DNA of 64,000 bases from Saccharomonospora amisosensis (GCF_011761185.1 NZ_JAAOYM010000001.1:2480001-2544000); one strand, 5' to 3'; positions 8,953 through 17,437 are shown, counted from the first letter of the stretch. Program-made: numbers and translations. The notes: a model not told the origin generated them from the sequence alone.

Positions 8953-9537
8953 TCACGGCCGGATCGCGGCGTAGATCAGCATGTCGCGCCGGGTGCCGCC
9001 GATCCAGTGGTGGCCGCGCAGCAGGCCCTCCCGCTGGTACCCGGCGGCGGTGGCGACCTTGCTCGACGCGGTGTTCCACGGTTCGATGTACGACTCGACG
9101 CGGTGCAGCGCCGGGATGGTCCATGCGAACGCGGTCAGCGCCACCAGCGCACTGGTAGCCGCACCGCGGCCGCGATACTCCGGTGACACGGCGTAGCCCG
9201 CCGTGGCGCGGCCCTCCGGCAGGTCACGCAACCACAGCCCGATCGCGCCGATCGCCGTGTCGGTTTCGGCGTCGGCGATCGCGAACGAGAACCCGTCGCC
9301 GTCGGGGTGCTTCTGCCGTTGCCGCCGCACCCATTGCCGAGCCTGCTGCGTTGAGGGCCTCGCGGGCAGGCTGCCGATGAGCGGCACGTAGGGGTCCGCC
9401 CCGAGCGCGTGCGCCAGCGCGGCATCGGAGGGCTCGAATCGTCGCAGCACCACCTGGCCGTGTCTCGGCGCTGTGCGAGGCCATGGTGGGAGCGGGTCGG
9501 CTCCGGCTGGGCGCCGCGGTTCACAGGGTGGCGTCAT
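8953..9537 (-). CDS. GNAT-family N-acetyltransferase (RimJ/RimL-like)
   Basis: 194 residues. The N-terminal VVLRRFEPSDAALAHALGADPYVPLIGSLPA and the acetyl-CoA loop YRGRGAATSALVALTAFAW (V/I-x-x-Y-RGRG-x-A pattern, about 119-137) are typical of the RimJ/RimL/SAT branch. HRVESYIEPWNTASSKVATAAGYQREGLLRGH is the conserved C-terminal strand-helix of the same group. Substrate unknown; amine or ribosomal-protein N-terminus acetylation are the family roles. Its 5' end overlaps the 3' end of the SGNH hydrolase by 17 bp, so the two are probably in one operon. Confidence 0.88.
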   Translation of the reverse strand: MTPPCEPRRPAGADPLPPWPRTAPRHGQVVLRRFEPSDAALAHALGADPYVPLIGSLPARPSTQQARQWVRRQRQKHPDGDGFSFAIADAETDTAIGAIGLWLRDLPEGRATAGYAVSPEYRGRGAATSALVALTAFAWTIPALHRVESYIEPWNTASSKVATAAGYQREGLLRGHHWIGGTRRDMLIYAAIRP

Positions 9538-10285
9538 CGGCGAGTGGCTCGAGCCGCGGTCGTTTCGGTGTCAGGCCGTCTCCGGAGGAGCGGCCACGCA
9601 GGCGGCGGCCCAGCCAGGGCACGGCGTGCTCACGTGCCCAGCGCAGATCCTGTCCACGTCGCGGCGGCGTTTCTGTCGGGGCCGGTGGCCGAGGGGAGAT
9701 GTCGTGTTCCACGCCGAGCGTGTCGAGAACGGCGGCGGCGATCAGCGTGTGTCCGTGCGCGTTGAGGTGAATGCGGTCGGGTGACCACAGCCGCCTGTCG
9801 CGCAGCGCGCGCATCGACCACATGTCCACCAGCAGCGCGCCGTGTCGCGCGGCGATCAGCCTGACATGCTCGTTGTAGATGGCGGTGCGGCCGCGTAGCC
9901 GCCGAAACAGCGGGTCGTTCACGCCGTCGACACCGGTGAACAGCAATACGGTCGCGCCGGTGGCCGCCAGTTCGGCCACAGCGGCGTCGTAGCTGTCGGC
10001 CAGCGCGTCGATGTCGATCCTCGGCCGCAGCAGATCGTTACCGCCCGCGTAAAGGGTCACCAGGTCGGGTCGCATCGCCAGTGCCGGTGTCAGTTGCTCC
10101 GACAGCACCTGCCGCAACAGCCTGCCGCGGATGGCGAGGTTGGCGTAGCCGAGGCCGGGTTGGCGGCGGGCGAGTTGTTCGGCGGCCCGGTCGGCCCAGC
10201 CGCGTACACCGTTGGGTGCGGTCGGGTCGCTGTCACCGACCCCTTCGGTGAACGAGTCGCCCAGCGCGACGAACCGATGGATCAT
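9521..10285 (-). CDS. SGNH/GDSL-family hydrolase
   Basis: 254 residues with block I FVALGDSFTEG (catalytic Ser11), block III GGND (81-84) and block V SPDRIHLNAHGH (Asp170 and His173), so the triad is complete. No signal peptide is seen, suggesting a cytoplasmic esterase or lipase-like enzyme. The C-terminal 60 residues after the last motif are Arg/Pro-rich (PPAPTETPPRRGQDLRWAREHAVPWLGRRLRGRS), an extension commonly seen in actinobacterial members. It is upstream of, and overlaps, the GNAT gene. Confidence 0.9.
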   Translation of the reverse strand: MIHRFVALGDSFTEGVGDSDPTAPNGVRGWADRAAEQLARRQPGLGYANLAIRGRLLRQVLSEQLTPALAMRPDLVTLYAGGNDLLRPRIDIDALADSYDAAVAELAATGATVLLFTGVDGVNDPLFRRLRGRTAIYNEHVRLIAARHGALLVDMWSMRALRDRRLWSPDRIHLNAHGHTLIAAAVLDTLGVEHDISPRPPAPTETPPRRGQDLRWAREHAVPWLGRRLRGRSSGDGLTPKRPRLEPLADDATL

Positions 10286-10375
10286 GGACGCACTCTAGCC
10301 ACGCGGGTGCTGTGTTCGGGCACACGTGGCCGGTCGACGAACTCGCCAAAAAATCCGACCACTGTGTCGATTCGC

Positions 10376-10402
10376 TGTCGATTCGCTGCCTGCTTGTTCG
10401 AC
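10376..10402 (+). promoter_or_regulatory. Candidate ECF42-type promoter (TGTCGA-N17-CGAC)
   Basis: TGTCGA at 10376-10381, a 17-base spacer, then CGAC from 10399. This matches the -35/-10 pattern I recall for ECF42 sigma factors, and it lies about 60 bases before the YciI start. A second TGTCGA (10365-10370) precedes it, forming an 11-bp tandem repeat TGTCGATTCGC. Confidence 0.6.
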
Positions 10403-10463
10403 GCGTAGGTGAGAGGGCGGCGAAGAAAGCGATCGCCACGACAGAGAGCAAGGAGTGACCACC

Positions 10464-10892
10464 GTGCGATACATGCTGATCGTCAAGGCCAACGAGGACT
10501 CAGAGGCGGGTGCGATGCCCACGGAGCAGGAGCTGGCCGAGATGGGCAAGTTCAACGAGGAGCTGGTCAATGCGGGTGTCATGCTCGACGGAAACGGGTT
10601 GTTGTCCAGCTCCGTCGGTGCGCGGGTGAAGTTCTCGGACAAGGGCAAGACCACGGTCGTGGACGGCCCGTTCACCGAGACCAAGGAGCTGATCGCCGGC
10701 TACTGGATCCTCGACGTGAAATCCAGGGACGAGGCCATCGAGTGGGCGCGCAGGGTGCCGTTCGGCCCCGGCGGCGAGATCGAGGTTCGTAAGGTCGCCG
10801 AGGAGGAGGACTTCGGTGAGAACTTCACCCCGGAGCTTCGCGAGGCCGAGCAGCGGCTGCGCGAGCAGGTCACCAAGCAGCACGAAGGCTAG
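10464..10892 (+). CDS. YciI/DGPF-domain protein paired with ECF42 sigma factor (module 1)
   Basis: 142 residues of the YCII-related (DGPF) superfamily: VRYMLIVKANEDSEAG at the start and the signature VVDGPFTETKELIAGYWILDVKSRDEAIEWA, with DGPF at 67-70. I choose the GTG at 10464 because AGGAG (10451-10455) lies 8 bases upstream; the GTG at 10455 would overlap that site. DGPF proteins are ferredoxin-like and of unknown function. They are almost always adjacent to ECF42 sigma genes, as here with a 35-bp gap. A candidate ECF42 promoter lies upstream, suggesting autoregulation. Confidence 0.9.
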   Translation: MRYMLIVKANEDSEAGAMPTEQELAEMGKFNEELVNAGVMLDGNGLLSSSVGARVKFSDKGKTTVVDGPFTETKELIAGYWILDVKSRDEAIEWARRVPFGPGGEIEVRKVAEEEDFGENFTPELREAEQRLREQVTKQHEG

Positions 10893-10927
10893 CGATCCGC
10901 TTGCCGCCTCGGAGCTGACCTGCTCTG

Positions 10928-12202
10928 ATGGCGGCCGTGAGCGCGATCGAAACACAGCGGACCGTCGAGGCGGTGTGGCGCATCGAGTCGGCCAGGCTCG
11001 TCGCGGGCCTGGCGCGGATGACCCACGACATCGACGCCGCGGAGGAGTTGGCGCAGGAGGCACTGGTCGCCGCGCTGCAACAGTGGCCGCAGTCAGGCGT
11101 CCCGGACAACCCGGGCGCCTGGCTGATGTCCGTGGCCAAGCGCCGCGCGATCGACGAGTTCCGCAGGCAGCAGCGGTTCGAGCGCAAGGTGGCCGAGCTG
11201 GGCAGGGATCTGGAACACGACGCCTGGCAGCAGCCCGAACCCGACCTCGACCGCATCGACGGCGGCATCGAGGACGACCTGCTGCGGTTGGTGTTCACCG
11301 CATGTCATCCGGTGCTGCCGACCGAGGCGAGGGTGGCGCTCACGTTACGGCTGCTTGGTGGGCTTTCCACCGGCGAGATCGCGCGCGCGTTCCTGGCACC
11401 CGAGCCCACGGTCGCGCAACGGATCGTGCGTGCCAAGAAGACGCTGGCCAAGAAGCAGATTCCGTTCGAGGTACCTCGGGGCGAGGAGTTGGCGCCTCGT
11501 CTCGCCTCGGTGCTCGAAGTGATCTACCTGATCTTCAACGAGGGTTACTCGGCGACGGCGGGGGACGACTGGATGCGTCCCGAGCTGTGCGCGGAGGCGC
11601 TGCGCCTGGCGCGGGTGCTCGCCGGGCTGGCGAATGCCGAGCCGGAGGTGCACGGCCTGGTGGCGCTGCTGGAGATCCAGGCTTCCCGCTCGCGGGCGCG
11701 CGTCGGCGCGGACGGAGAACCGGTGCTGTTGCTGGACCAGAACCGGGCGCGCTGGGACCAACTGCTGATCCGGCGTGGGCTGGCCGCGCTGGATCGGGCC
11801 GAGTCGCTGACCGACGAGCCCGGTCCATACCAACTGCAGGCGGCCATCGCGGCGTGCCACGCGCGGGCCCGCAGACCCGAGGACACCGACTGGCACCGTA
11901 TCGCCGCGCTCTACGAGGAGTTGGCGGTGGTGAACCCGTCGCCGGTGGTGGAGCTCAACCGGGCGGTGGCCGTCTCGATGGCCGACGGCCCCGCCGCGGG
12001 CCTGCAGCTGGTCGACGAGCTTCGCGACGAGCCCGCGCTGCGCAACTACCACCTGCTGCCCAGCGTGCGGGGTGACCTGCTGGCCAAGCTCGGCAGGCAT
12101 GGTGAGGCCCGCGCGGAGTTCGACCACGCGGCCGCGTTGACAGGTAATGAGCGTGAGCGCGCGCTACTGCTGGACAGGGCTCGGCAGGCGCGAGGCTCGT
12201 GA
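10928..12202 (+). CDS. ECF42-group RNA polymerase sigma factor (module 1)
   Basis: 424 residues, far longer than a minimal ECF sigma. Region 2 is near 12-90 (LVAGLARMTHDIDAAEELAQEALVAALQQWP...PGAWLMSVAKRRAIDEFRR). Region 4 is near 125-180 (LPTEARVALTLRLLGGLSTGEIARAFLAPEPTVAQRIVRAKKTL). The long C-terminal extension characteristic of ECF42 starts with EVIYLIFNEGYSA and contains helical, TPR-like repeats to the end. No anti-sigma gene is adjacent, consistent with the group. The start at 10928 gives an ATG shortly after the YciI stop; the signal sensed is unknown. Confidence 0.92.
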   Translation: MAAVSAIETQRTVEAVWRIESARLVAGLARMTHDIDAAEELAQEALVAALQQWPQSGVPDNPGAWLMSVAKRRAIDEFRRQQRFERKVAELGRDLEHDAWQQPEPDLDRIDGGIEDDLLRLVFTACHPVLPTEARVALTLRLLGGLSTGEIARAFLAPEPTVAQRIVRAKKTLAKKQIPFEVPRGEELAPRLASVLEVIYLIFNEGYSATAGDDWMRPELCAEALRLARVLAGLANAEPEVHGLVALLEIQASRSRARVGADGEPVLLLDQNRARWDQLLIRRGLAALDRAESLTDEPGPYQLQAAIAACHARARRPEDTDWHRIAALYEELAVVNPSPVVELNRAVAVSMADGPAAGLQLVDELRDEPALRNYHLLPSVRGDLLAKLGRHGEARAEFDHAAALTGNERERALLLDRARQARGS

Positions 12203-12417
12203 GCGGTGCGTGGTCACCGCCCAGTGCTCATGGCCGATCGGCTACCGGTTCGGCCAGCCGCGAGGCCAGGCCGCGGCGGGATCGCATCGCGCGCATCGAG
12301 GCGTTCCTGCGCGAAGGGTTCGGCTACATCGACATCCAGTCCACCCGCGTAGTTCGCCGCGCTGGAGCAGCCGGGCGCGCTGATCGCCGACATCAGGGAG
12401 TTCTTCGCCGAACCCGG
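12203..12417 (+). pseudogene. Possible decayed gene fragment
   Basis: In one plus frame a GTG near 12199 gives RIARIEAFLREGFGYIDIQSTR, which then loses sense. In another frame the next bases read FAALEQPGALIADIREFFAEPGQLSSR. The two stretches look like consecutive helical pieces of one protein joined by a frameshift near 12350. The second piece runs antisense into the 3' end of the DyP gene. I do not recognise the family. A coding-potential test across both frames would decide. Confidence 0.25.
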
Positions 12418-13644
12418 TCAGCTCTCCAGTAGGGTCCGACCGATCCAGCCGCCGGGTTCACAGCCGGGTGGGATCGCGAACACCGCCGAGCCGACCGGCG
12501 TGGTCCAGGTGTTGAGCGCGTCCAGAGCGGCCAGCCTGCGCTGGATGGGCACGAACTGCCGGGCGAAACTGGCCTGGTAGGACGCGAACAGCAGACCGAC
12601 GTCGGGGTTGCCGTCGGTGTCCACCCCGTCGTCGTAGTTGTAGCCGCCGCGCAGGATCCGATGCCTGCCGTGGCCTGGCCTCGCCCTGCGGATGTGCGCG
12701 TCGGCGGGGATCACCAGGCCGTGGTGGTCACGCCGGGTGAAGTCGGCGGCGTCGTGCTCGCCGCCGCCGGTGAGCGGGGCGCCGTCCGACAGCCGCCTGC
12801 CGATGGCCCTTTCCTGCTCCGGTGGCGGCACCCGGTCCCATCCGTCCAGGTCCATCCGGATACGGCGCAGGATCATGGTGGTGCCGCCCGCCAGCCAGCC
12901 CTGATCCGACCACACCACCTCGTCGAAGTCGTCATCCGTTTTGGGGTTGACGGTGCCGTCGACCTGTCCCATGAGGTTGCGCGGAGTGGATCCGGGAGCG
13001 ACACCGGCGTGGTACTGAAACCCCGCTTGCTGCCAGCGCACGGTCGCGAACGGCCTGGCCCCGACCAGCATCACCCGCACCGCGTGGGCCACGGTGATGC
13101 TGTCGTCGCCACGCACCTGCACCAGCAGGTCGCCACCGCTCCAGCGGTCCTGCAGGCGGTCGATCGAAAATGACGGCGCGGGCACGAACCCGGCGGGCAC
13201 GGCTTCGGGCTTGCCGACCGCGTCGAACAGGCCGGGGCCGAATCCGAACGTGATGGTGAGCCCGGCGGGCCGCCGCGCGAGCGCGGGCGCGGGATCGGCG
13301 GTGGCGGGCCTGCCCGCGGTCAACGCGGCGGCGTCCTGGGTCCACAGTCGCAGCAACCTGCCCACGGCCTCGGCGCCGACGCCCTCGCGCAGGTCGAGTC
13401 CGGCGAACACCGCGCGGGCCTGTACCGGTGTGGTGACTCCGGCCTGGTGCGGGCCGTGGAAGGGGATGGTGCGGCTGCCCGCGGCGTCGGCGGGCGGTGC
13501 GGATTCCTGGGTGGCGGCGAGTGTGGTACCCGTCCCAGCACCCGCCCCGGCGACCGCGCCGCCGACGCCCACGGCGGTGTAACCGAGCAGGCGTCGCCTG
13601 CTCAGCCGGGTGGGCTCGCCGTCAGTTTCCCGAGGACTTGCCAT
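12418..13644 (-). CDS. Tat-exported DyP-type heme peroxidase (EfeB/DyP family)
   Basis: 408 residues. The Tat signal has the twin-arginine region SRRRLLG (15-21) followed by a Gly/Ala-rich hydrophobic stretch. The DyP fold is confirmed by GQVDGT (226-231; distal Asp229 of the GxxDG motif), a candidate proximal heme ligand His317 in DAHIRRA, and RILRGGYNYDDG (329-340). Exported DyPs of this class act on dyes, phenols or protoporphyrin/heme and depend on secretion by Tat. The gene overlaps the end of the upstream PCuAC gene by 23 bp, so the two form a copper/heme-related export operon. Confidence 0.92.
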   Translation of the reverse strand: MASPRETDGEPTRLSRRRLLGYTAVGVGGAVAGAGAGTGTTLAATQESAPPADAAGSRTIPFHGPHQAGVTTPVQARAVFAGLDLREGVGAEAVGRLLRLWTQDAAALTAGRPATADPAPALARRPAGLTITFGFGPGLFDAVGKPEAVPAGFVPAPSFSIDRLQDRWSGGDLLVQVRGDDSITVAHAVRVMLVGARPFATVRWQQAGFQYHAGVAPGSTPRNLMGQVDGTVNPKTDDDFDEVVWSDQGWLAGGTTMILRRIRMDLDGWDRVPPPEQERAIGRRLSDGAPLTGGGEHDAADFTRRDHHGLVIPADAHIRRARPGHGRHRILRGGYNYDDGVDTDGNPDVGLLFASYQASFARQFVPIQRRLAALDALNTWTTPVGSAVFAIPPGCEPGGWIGRTLLES

Positions 13645-14161
13645 GCTCGTGATAGGTCTCGTCGGCCCCGGTGAACTCCTTGACCGGTGCGGTGACGGTC
13701 ACCGGCTCGGCTCCGGACAGTTCGAGTGTGAGTGTCACCTCGTCGCCGGGCGCCAGTTGCCGCTTCAGCTTCATGAGCATGATGTGGTCGCCACCGGGCT
13801 TCAGGTTCACTGTGCCGTTCGGCGGCACCGGCAACCCGCCCTCCTTCTTGCGCATCACCATGCTCCCCTCGGAGGGGACGGTCTCATGGATTTCCACCAT
13901 GCCCGCCACGTCCGTGGTAGCCGAGGTCAGGGTGACCTCGCTGTCGGTGTTGTTGCGCAGCCGCATGAAAGCGCCGGTCATGTTCGCGCCCTGACCGGTG
14001 TCTGCGGTGGCTTTCACCCAGGCGTCGGTGATGACGACGGCGCTTTCCTCGGCGGGGGATTCCGCTTGTGACTGTGATCCGCAGGCGGCGACACCACCCG
14101 CGACGGCCAGCGCCAGCAGCGATGCCAGCCAGCCGGAAGATTTTCTACGCACGACGCTCAT
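13622..14161 (-). CDS. PCu(A)C periplasmic-type copper chaperone lipoprotein
   Basis: 179 residues. The N-terminus has a signal ending in the lipobox AVAGGVAAC (Cys27 lipidated). The cupredoxin-like domain carries the copper ligands His92 and Met103 (IHETVPSEGSMVM) and His126-x-Met128 (DHIMLM), close to the PCuAC pattern. A His-containing tail (TYHEHGKSSGN) could add metal sites. PCuAC proteins deliver Cu(I) to cytochrome oxidase or other extracytoplasmic cuproenzymes. Its coupling to a DyP peroxidase is a recurring actinobacterial arrangement. Confidence 0.9.
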   Translation of the reverse strand: MSVVRRKSSGWLASLLALAVAGGVAACGSQSQAESPAEESAVVITDAWVKATADTGQGANMTGAFMRLRNNTDSEVTLTSATTDVAGMVEIHETVPSEGSMVMRKKEGGLPVPPNGTVNLKPGGDHIMLMKLKRQLAPGDEVTLTLELSGAEPVTVTAPVKEFTGADETYHEHGKSSGN

Positions 14162-14262
14162 CGTAAACCTGATACCCCTGCCGGTATTCAGTGGCGCCGC
14201 TCACTGGTTGGCGGCCACGCCCGAGCGACGTAGTCTCGCCGCTGACCATGAGGAGGGCCTCG

Positions 14263-15942
14263 ATGACGGCACCGACCTGGTACGACGGCAAGCCGTGGCT
14301 GGCACTTTACGACACCGGGAACCCGGCGCGGATCGAGCCCGAGCACGCTGATGCGCTCACCATGTTCCGCGTCACAGCCGGGCGCGTACCCGACGGCGAC
14401 GCCATCCGCTACTTCGACGGCAGGCTCAGCTATGCCCGCCTCGACGAACTCAGTGACGCCTTCGCCGTGGGCCTGCTCGACAACGGCCTTCGTCGTGGTG
14501 ACCGCGTCGCGCTGTACTTGCAGAACGTGCCGCAGTTCGTCATCGCGCTGCTGGGGACGTGGAAGGCGGGCGGGATCGCGGTGCCGGTGAACCCGATGAG
14601 CCGGGGCCGGGAACTGCGGCCACTGCTGGTCGACAGTGGTGCCGTGGCGCTGGTGTGCCTGCGTGGCCTTTACCCCGAGGCGGCGGCCGTGCTACCCGAC
14701 ACGCGGGTGCGAGTGGTGCTGACCACCTCGGAGCGGGAACACCAGTCGCGCGACGACCCCAGGGCGTTCGGGGCAGGTGAGCCGCCCGGGCAGGCAGAGC
14801 TGGAAGGCACTACCGATCTGTCGGCACTGCTCGAGCGGTACCGGGGTACTCGCCCGCCCTCGGTGTCGGTGTCGCCGGACGACGTCGCCGTGCTCACCTA
14901 CACCTCGGGCACCACCGGCCCGCCGAAGGGCGCGATGAACACCCACCGCAACCTCGTGTTCAACGCCGAGAGTTACCGGCGGTGGTGCCGGCTCGACACC
15001 AGCGACGTGGTGCTGGGGGTGGCCCCGCTGTTCCACATCACCGGAATGGTCGGCCACGTCGCCACGGCCCTGTTGTTGGGTGCTCCGCTGGTGCTGCTGC
15101 ACCGCTTCGAGCCATCGCTGGCGCTGGACGTCATCCGCGAGCAGCGCCCGACGTTCACGGTCGGTTCCATCACCGTCTTCATCGCCCTGCTCAACGCCCC
15201 GAACGCGGACCCTGCCGCGCTCGCCTCGCTGCGAAAGATCTGGTCCGGCGGTGCGCCGATTCCGCCGAGCACGGTCACCGCGTTCGGCGACCACTTCGGC
15301 CAGTACATCCACAACATCTACGGCCTCACCGAGACCACCTCGCCCTCGCACGCCGTGCCACCCGGGGTGCGGGCACCGGTCGATCCCGTGTCCGGTGCCC
15401 TTTCGGTCGGGCTGCCGATCTACAACACCGTGGCGCGTGTCGTCGGTGACGGCGGCCGTGAGCTGCCGCCCGGTGAGATCGGTGAGATCGTCACCACCGG
15501 CCCGCAGGTGGTGCCCGGGTACTGGAACAAGCCGCGGGAGACCGAGGCGGCCCTACCCGGCGGCGCGCTGCACACCGGCGACGTCGGCTACATGGACGCG
15601 CAGGGCTGGTTCTACCTCGTCGACCGCAAGAAGGATCAGATCAACGCCGCCGGGTACAAGGTGTGGCCGCGCGAGGTCGAGGACGTGCTGTACGAGCACG
15701 GCGCCGTCCGTGAGGCCGCGGTGGTGGGCGTGCCCGACCCCTACCGCGGCGAGACGGTGAAGGCGTTCGTCAGCCTGCGGCCGGGCCACCATGCCGAGCC
15801 GTCGGAACTCATCGCCTTCTGCCGCGAGCGGCTGGCCGCCTACAAGTACCCACGCCAGGTGGAGATCCTGGACGAGCTTCCCAAGACCGCGACCGGGAAA
15901 CTGCTGCGGCGGGAGCTACGTCAGCGCCACGGCGAAGCGTGA
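14263..15942 (+). CDS. AMP-forming acyl-CoA synthetase (FadD-like)
   Basis: 559 residues from the ATG at 14263, with AGGAGG (14251-14256) six bases upstream; the earlier GTG at 14191 is less likely. ANL-superfamily motifs: the P-loop YTSGTTGPPKGAMNTHRN (about 212-229), IYGLTETTSP (adenine pocket), YKVWPREVEDVLYEHG (hinge region) and ELPKTATGKLLRREL with the C-terminal catalytic Lys. It probably activates a fatty or aryl acid to the CoA thioester. Chain length cannot be read from sequence. It stands alone on the plus strand, divergent from the PCuAC-DyP operon. Confidence 0.9.
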   Translation: MTAPTWYDGKPWLALYDTGNPARIEPEHADALTMFRVTAGRVPDGDAIRYFDGRLSYARLDELSDAFAVGLLDNGLRRGDRVALYLQNVPQFVIALLGTWKAGGIAVPVNPMSRGRELRPLLVDSGAVALVCLRGLYPEAAAVLPDTRVRVVLTTSEREHQSRDDPRAFGAGEPPGQAELEGTTDLSALLERYRGTRPPSVSVSPDDVAVLTYTSGTTGPPKGAMNTHRNLVFNAESYRRWCRLDTSDVVLGVAPLFHITGMVGHVATALLLGAPLVLLHRFEPSLALDVIREQRPTFTVGSITVFIALLNAPNADPAALASLRKIWSGGAPIPPSTVTAFGDHFGQYIHNIYGLTETTSPSHAVPPGVRAPVDPVSGALSVGLPIYNTVARVVGDGGRELPPGEIGEIVTTGPQVVPGYWNKPRETEAALPGGALHTGDVGYMDAQGWFYLVDRKKDQINAAGYKVWPREVEDVLYEHGAVREAAVVGVPDPYRGETVKAFVSLRPGHHAEPSELIAFCRERLAAYKYPRQVEILDELPKTATGKLLRRELRQRHGEA

Positions 15943-15949
15943 GGTCGCC

Positions 15950-16405
15950 TCATGCGGCGCAGAACTCGTTGCCTTCCGGGTCGTGCATGACCCACCAGTG
16001 CCCTGCCGGGCCCTGATCGACCTCACGCACCCGCGTGGCGCCCAGGCTTTCCAGCCTGGCGACCAGGTCACCCAGCGCCTCGGCTTCGGCGTGGTGCACG
16101 TCGATGTGCAGCCGGTTCTTGCCGGTCTTTTCCTCCGGTACGTCCTGGAACAGCAGCCTCCTGCCCTTGCCGACGCCGGTGTCGGCGTCGAAGGGGTCAT
16201 CGGGGTGGCGGATGGCGGCGAAGCCGCGAAAGATCCGGCGACCTCGGTGTTCGCCGATCTGGCCCGGCTCCACCATGCCTGCCGCGAGCAGGCGGTCGAT
16301 GAGCGCGCTGTTGTCCTCCAGCTCGTAACCCAGCGCCGCCGCCCAGAAATCCGCGAGCGCGGGGGCGTTTCGGCTGTCGAGGACCAGTTTCCAGTGCAAG
16401 GCCAC
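15950..16405 (-). CDS. VOC/glyoxalase-like domain protein
   Basis: 151 residues from a GTG at 16405; longer upstream reading would run into the divergent gene. VALHWKLVLDSRNAPALADFWAAALGYELED is the first beta-alpha-beta-beta-beta unit and HIDVHHAEAEALGDLVARLESLGATRVREVDQGPAGHWWVMHDPEGNEFCAA the second. This is the glyoxalase-like subgroup found widely in Actinobacteria. Potential metal ligands are the His and Glu of the repeated strands. It is divergent from the CGNR regulator with only 21 bp between starts, so both are probably leaderless and co-regulated. Confidence 0.85.
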   Translation of the reverse strand: MALHWKLVLDSRNAPALADFWAAALGYELEDNSALIDRLLAAGMVEPGQIGEHRGRRIFRGFAAIRHPDDPFDADTGVGKGRRLLFQDVPEEKTGKNRLHIDVHHAEAEALGDLVARLESLGATRVREVDQGPAGHWWVMHDPEGNEFCAA

Positions 16406-16426
16406 GTAACTAGTTATAGTGGTTAC
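16406..16426. promoter_or_regulatory. Divergent operator/promoter between VOC and CGNR genes
   Basis: The whole 21-bp gap is GTAAC-N11-GTTAC and contains the perfect 10-bp palindrome TAACTAGTTA (16407-16416). It is much AT-richer than its surroundings. With so little room, transcription must start at or near both start codons. The CGNR protein itself is the obvious candidate to bind here. Confidence 0.55.
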
Positions 16427-17029
16427 ATGGCTGGGTTGGCAAGCAGCGGCTTGATCCTGCGTTCCCACACCGGTGCGAGGTACCGGTTCGATCCCGGCGC
16501 GTTGTGCCTTGAGTTGACCACCACCGGGGGGCCGGGCGAGTTTCGCCGATTCGAGGTGCTGCACACACCCGCCGACCTCGCCGCGTGGGCCGCCCGGTCC
16601 CGGCTCAGCCCAACCCCTGACCTGGACATCTCCCAGGCCGAGGTCGACACCGCACGCACCTTCCGCGACGCGCTGTTTCGGGCGGCCACCGCCCGCGCGA
16701 CCGGGGTCGAACCGGTGCGGGACGATCTGGACGTCATCAACCGCACCGCCGCGCACTTGCCACTGACACCGGCCGTCGGTCCTGACGGGAAGCGAAGCTG
16801 GGCGGCGACGGCCACCGGCGCGCAACTGCTCTCCACCGTCGCCAGGGACGCGGTGGAACTGCTGACCGGCGAGTACGCCCACCGCATCCGGGTGTGCTCC
16901 GGCGAGCGCTGTCACCTGGTCTTTGTCGACACCTCACGGCCAGGAAGCCGTCGCTGGTGCTCGATGGAGCACTGCGGCAACCAGCACAAGGTTCGCGCGC
17001 TACGCGAGCGTCGTGGCGAGAAGGGATGA
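16427..17029 (+). CDS. CGNR zinc-finger transcriptional regulator (ABATE domain)
   Basis: 200 residues: an N-terminal ABATE domain (YRFDPGALCLELTTTGGPGEFRRFEVLHTPADLAAWAARSRL) and a C-terminal zinc finger with C157, C162, C178 and C183. The last Cys begins the CGN of CGNQHKVRALRERR, where the classical Arg is replaced by Gln. CGNR proteins are presumed DNA-binding regulators that sense small molecules through ABATE. The ATG has no leader and follows a palindromic gap shared with the VOC gene. A second member of this family lies at 40166-40723. Confidence 0.88.
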   Translation: MAGLASSGLILRSHTGARYRFDPGALCLELTTTGGPGEFRRFEVLHTPADLAAWAARSRLSPTPDLDISQAEVDTARTFRDALFRAATARATGVEPVRDDLDVINRTAAHLPLTPAVGPDGKRSWAATATGAQLLSTVARDAVELLTGEYAHRIRVCSGERCHLVFVDTSRPGSRRWCSMEHCGNQHKVRALRERRGEKG

Positions 17030-17035
17030 TCCAGT

Positions 17036-17428
17036 ATGCCTACCGGGCTCACCAGGGACGCGGGCTGGCAGATCGGCGTGTCCCACACCCTGCCCCACCC
17101 ACCGACGACCGTGTGGGAGTTCGTCAGCGAACCCCCGGGGCTGGCACTGTGGCTTGGCACCGGCGTCGAACTGCGCTCACCCAGGCGCGGTACCACCTAC
17201 CGCACGGACAGCGGCGTGGTCGGGGAGGTACGCGGCTACCGTCCGGGTGAACGCATCCGGCTCACCTACGGCCGCACCACCGTGCAGGTCACGCTCACCC
17301 CGGCCGAGGGCGGGCGCACCGTGCTGCGCTTCCACCAGGAGCGCATGGCCGACGCGCGGGAACGCGAACGCCAACGGGCCCACTGGCGCGAGGTGCTGGA
17401 CGACATCGCCGTGGCCCTGGACGGCTGA
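17036..17428 (+). CDS. SRPBCC/START-like (AHSA1 family) protein
   Basis: 130 residues with the helix-grip fold typical of AHSA1-like proteins: ISHTLPHPPTTVWEFVSEPPGLALWLGTGVEL at the N-terminus and ERIRLTYGRTTVQVTLTPAEGGRTVLRFHQERM in the sheet, ending in a long amphipathic helix (HWREVLDDIAVALDG). It starts 6 bp after the CGNR stop, so the two are cotranscribed. These proteins bind hydrophobic small molecules in a cavity; ligand unknown. A CGNR-SRPBCC-VOC group suggests a small detoxification unit. Confidence 0.85.
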   Translation: MPTGLTRDAGWQIGVSHTLPHPPTTVWEFVSEPPGLALWLGTGVELRSPRRGTTYRTDSGVVGEVRGYRPGERIRLTYGRTTVQVTLTPAEGGRTVLRFHQERMADARERERQRAHWREVLDDIAVALDG

Positions 17429-17437
17429 CGGCCTGGC

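Noticed and set aside
14263-15942. Acyl-CoA synthetase as part of a biosynthetic cluster
   Set aside because: No ketosynthase, carrier or condensation genes nearby.
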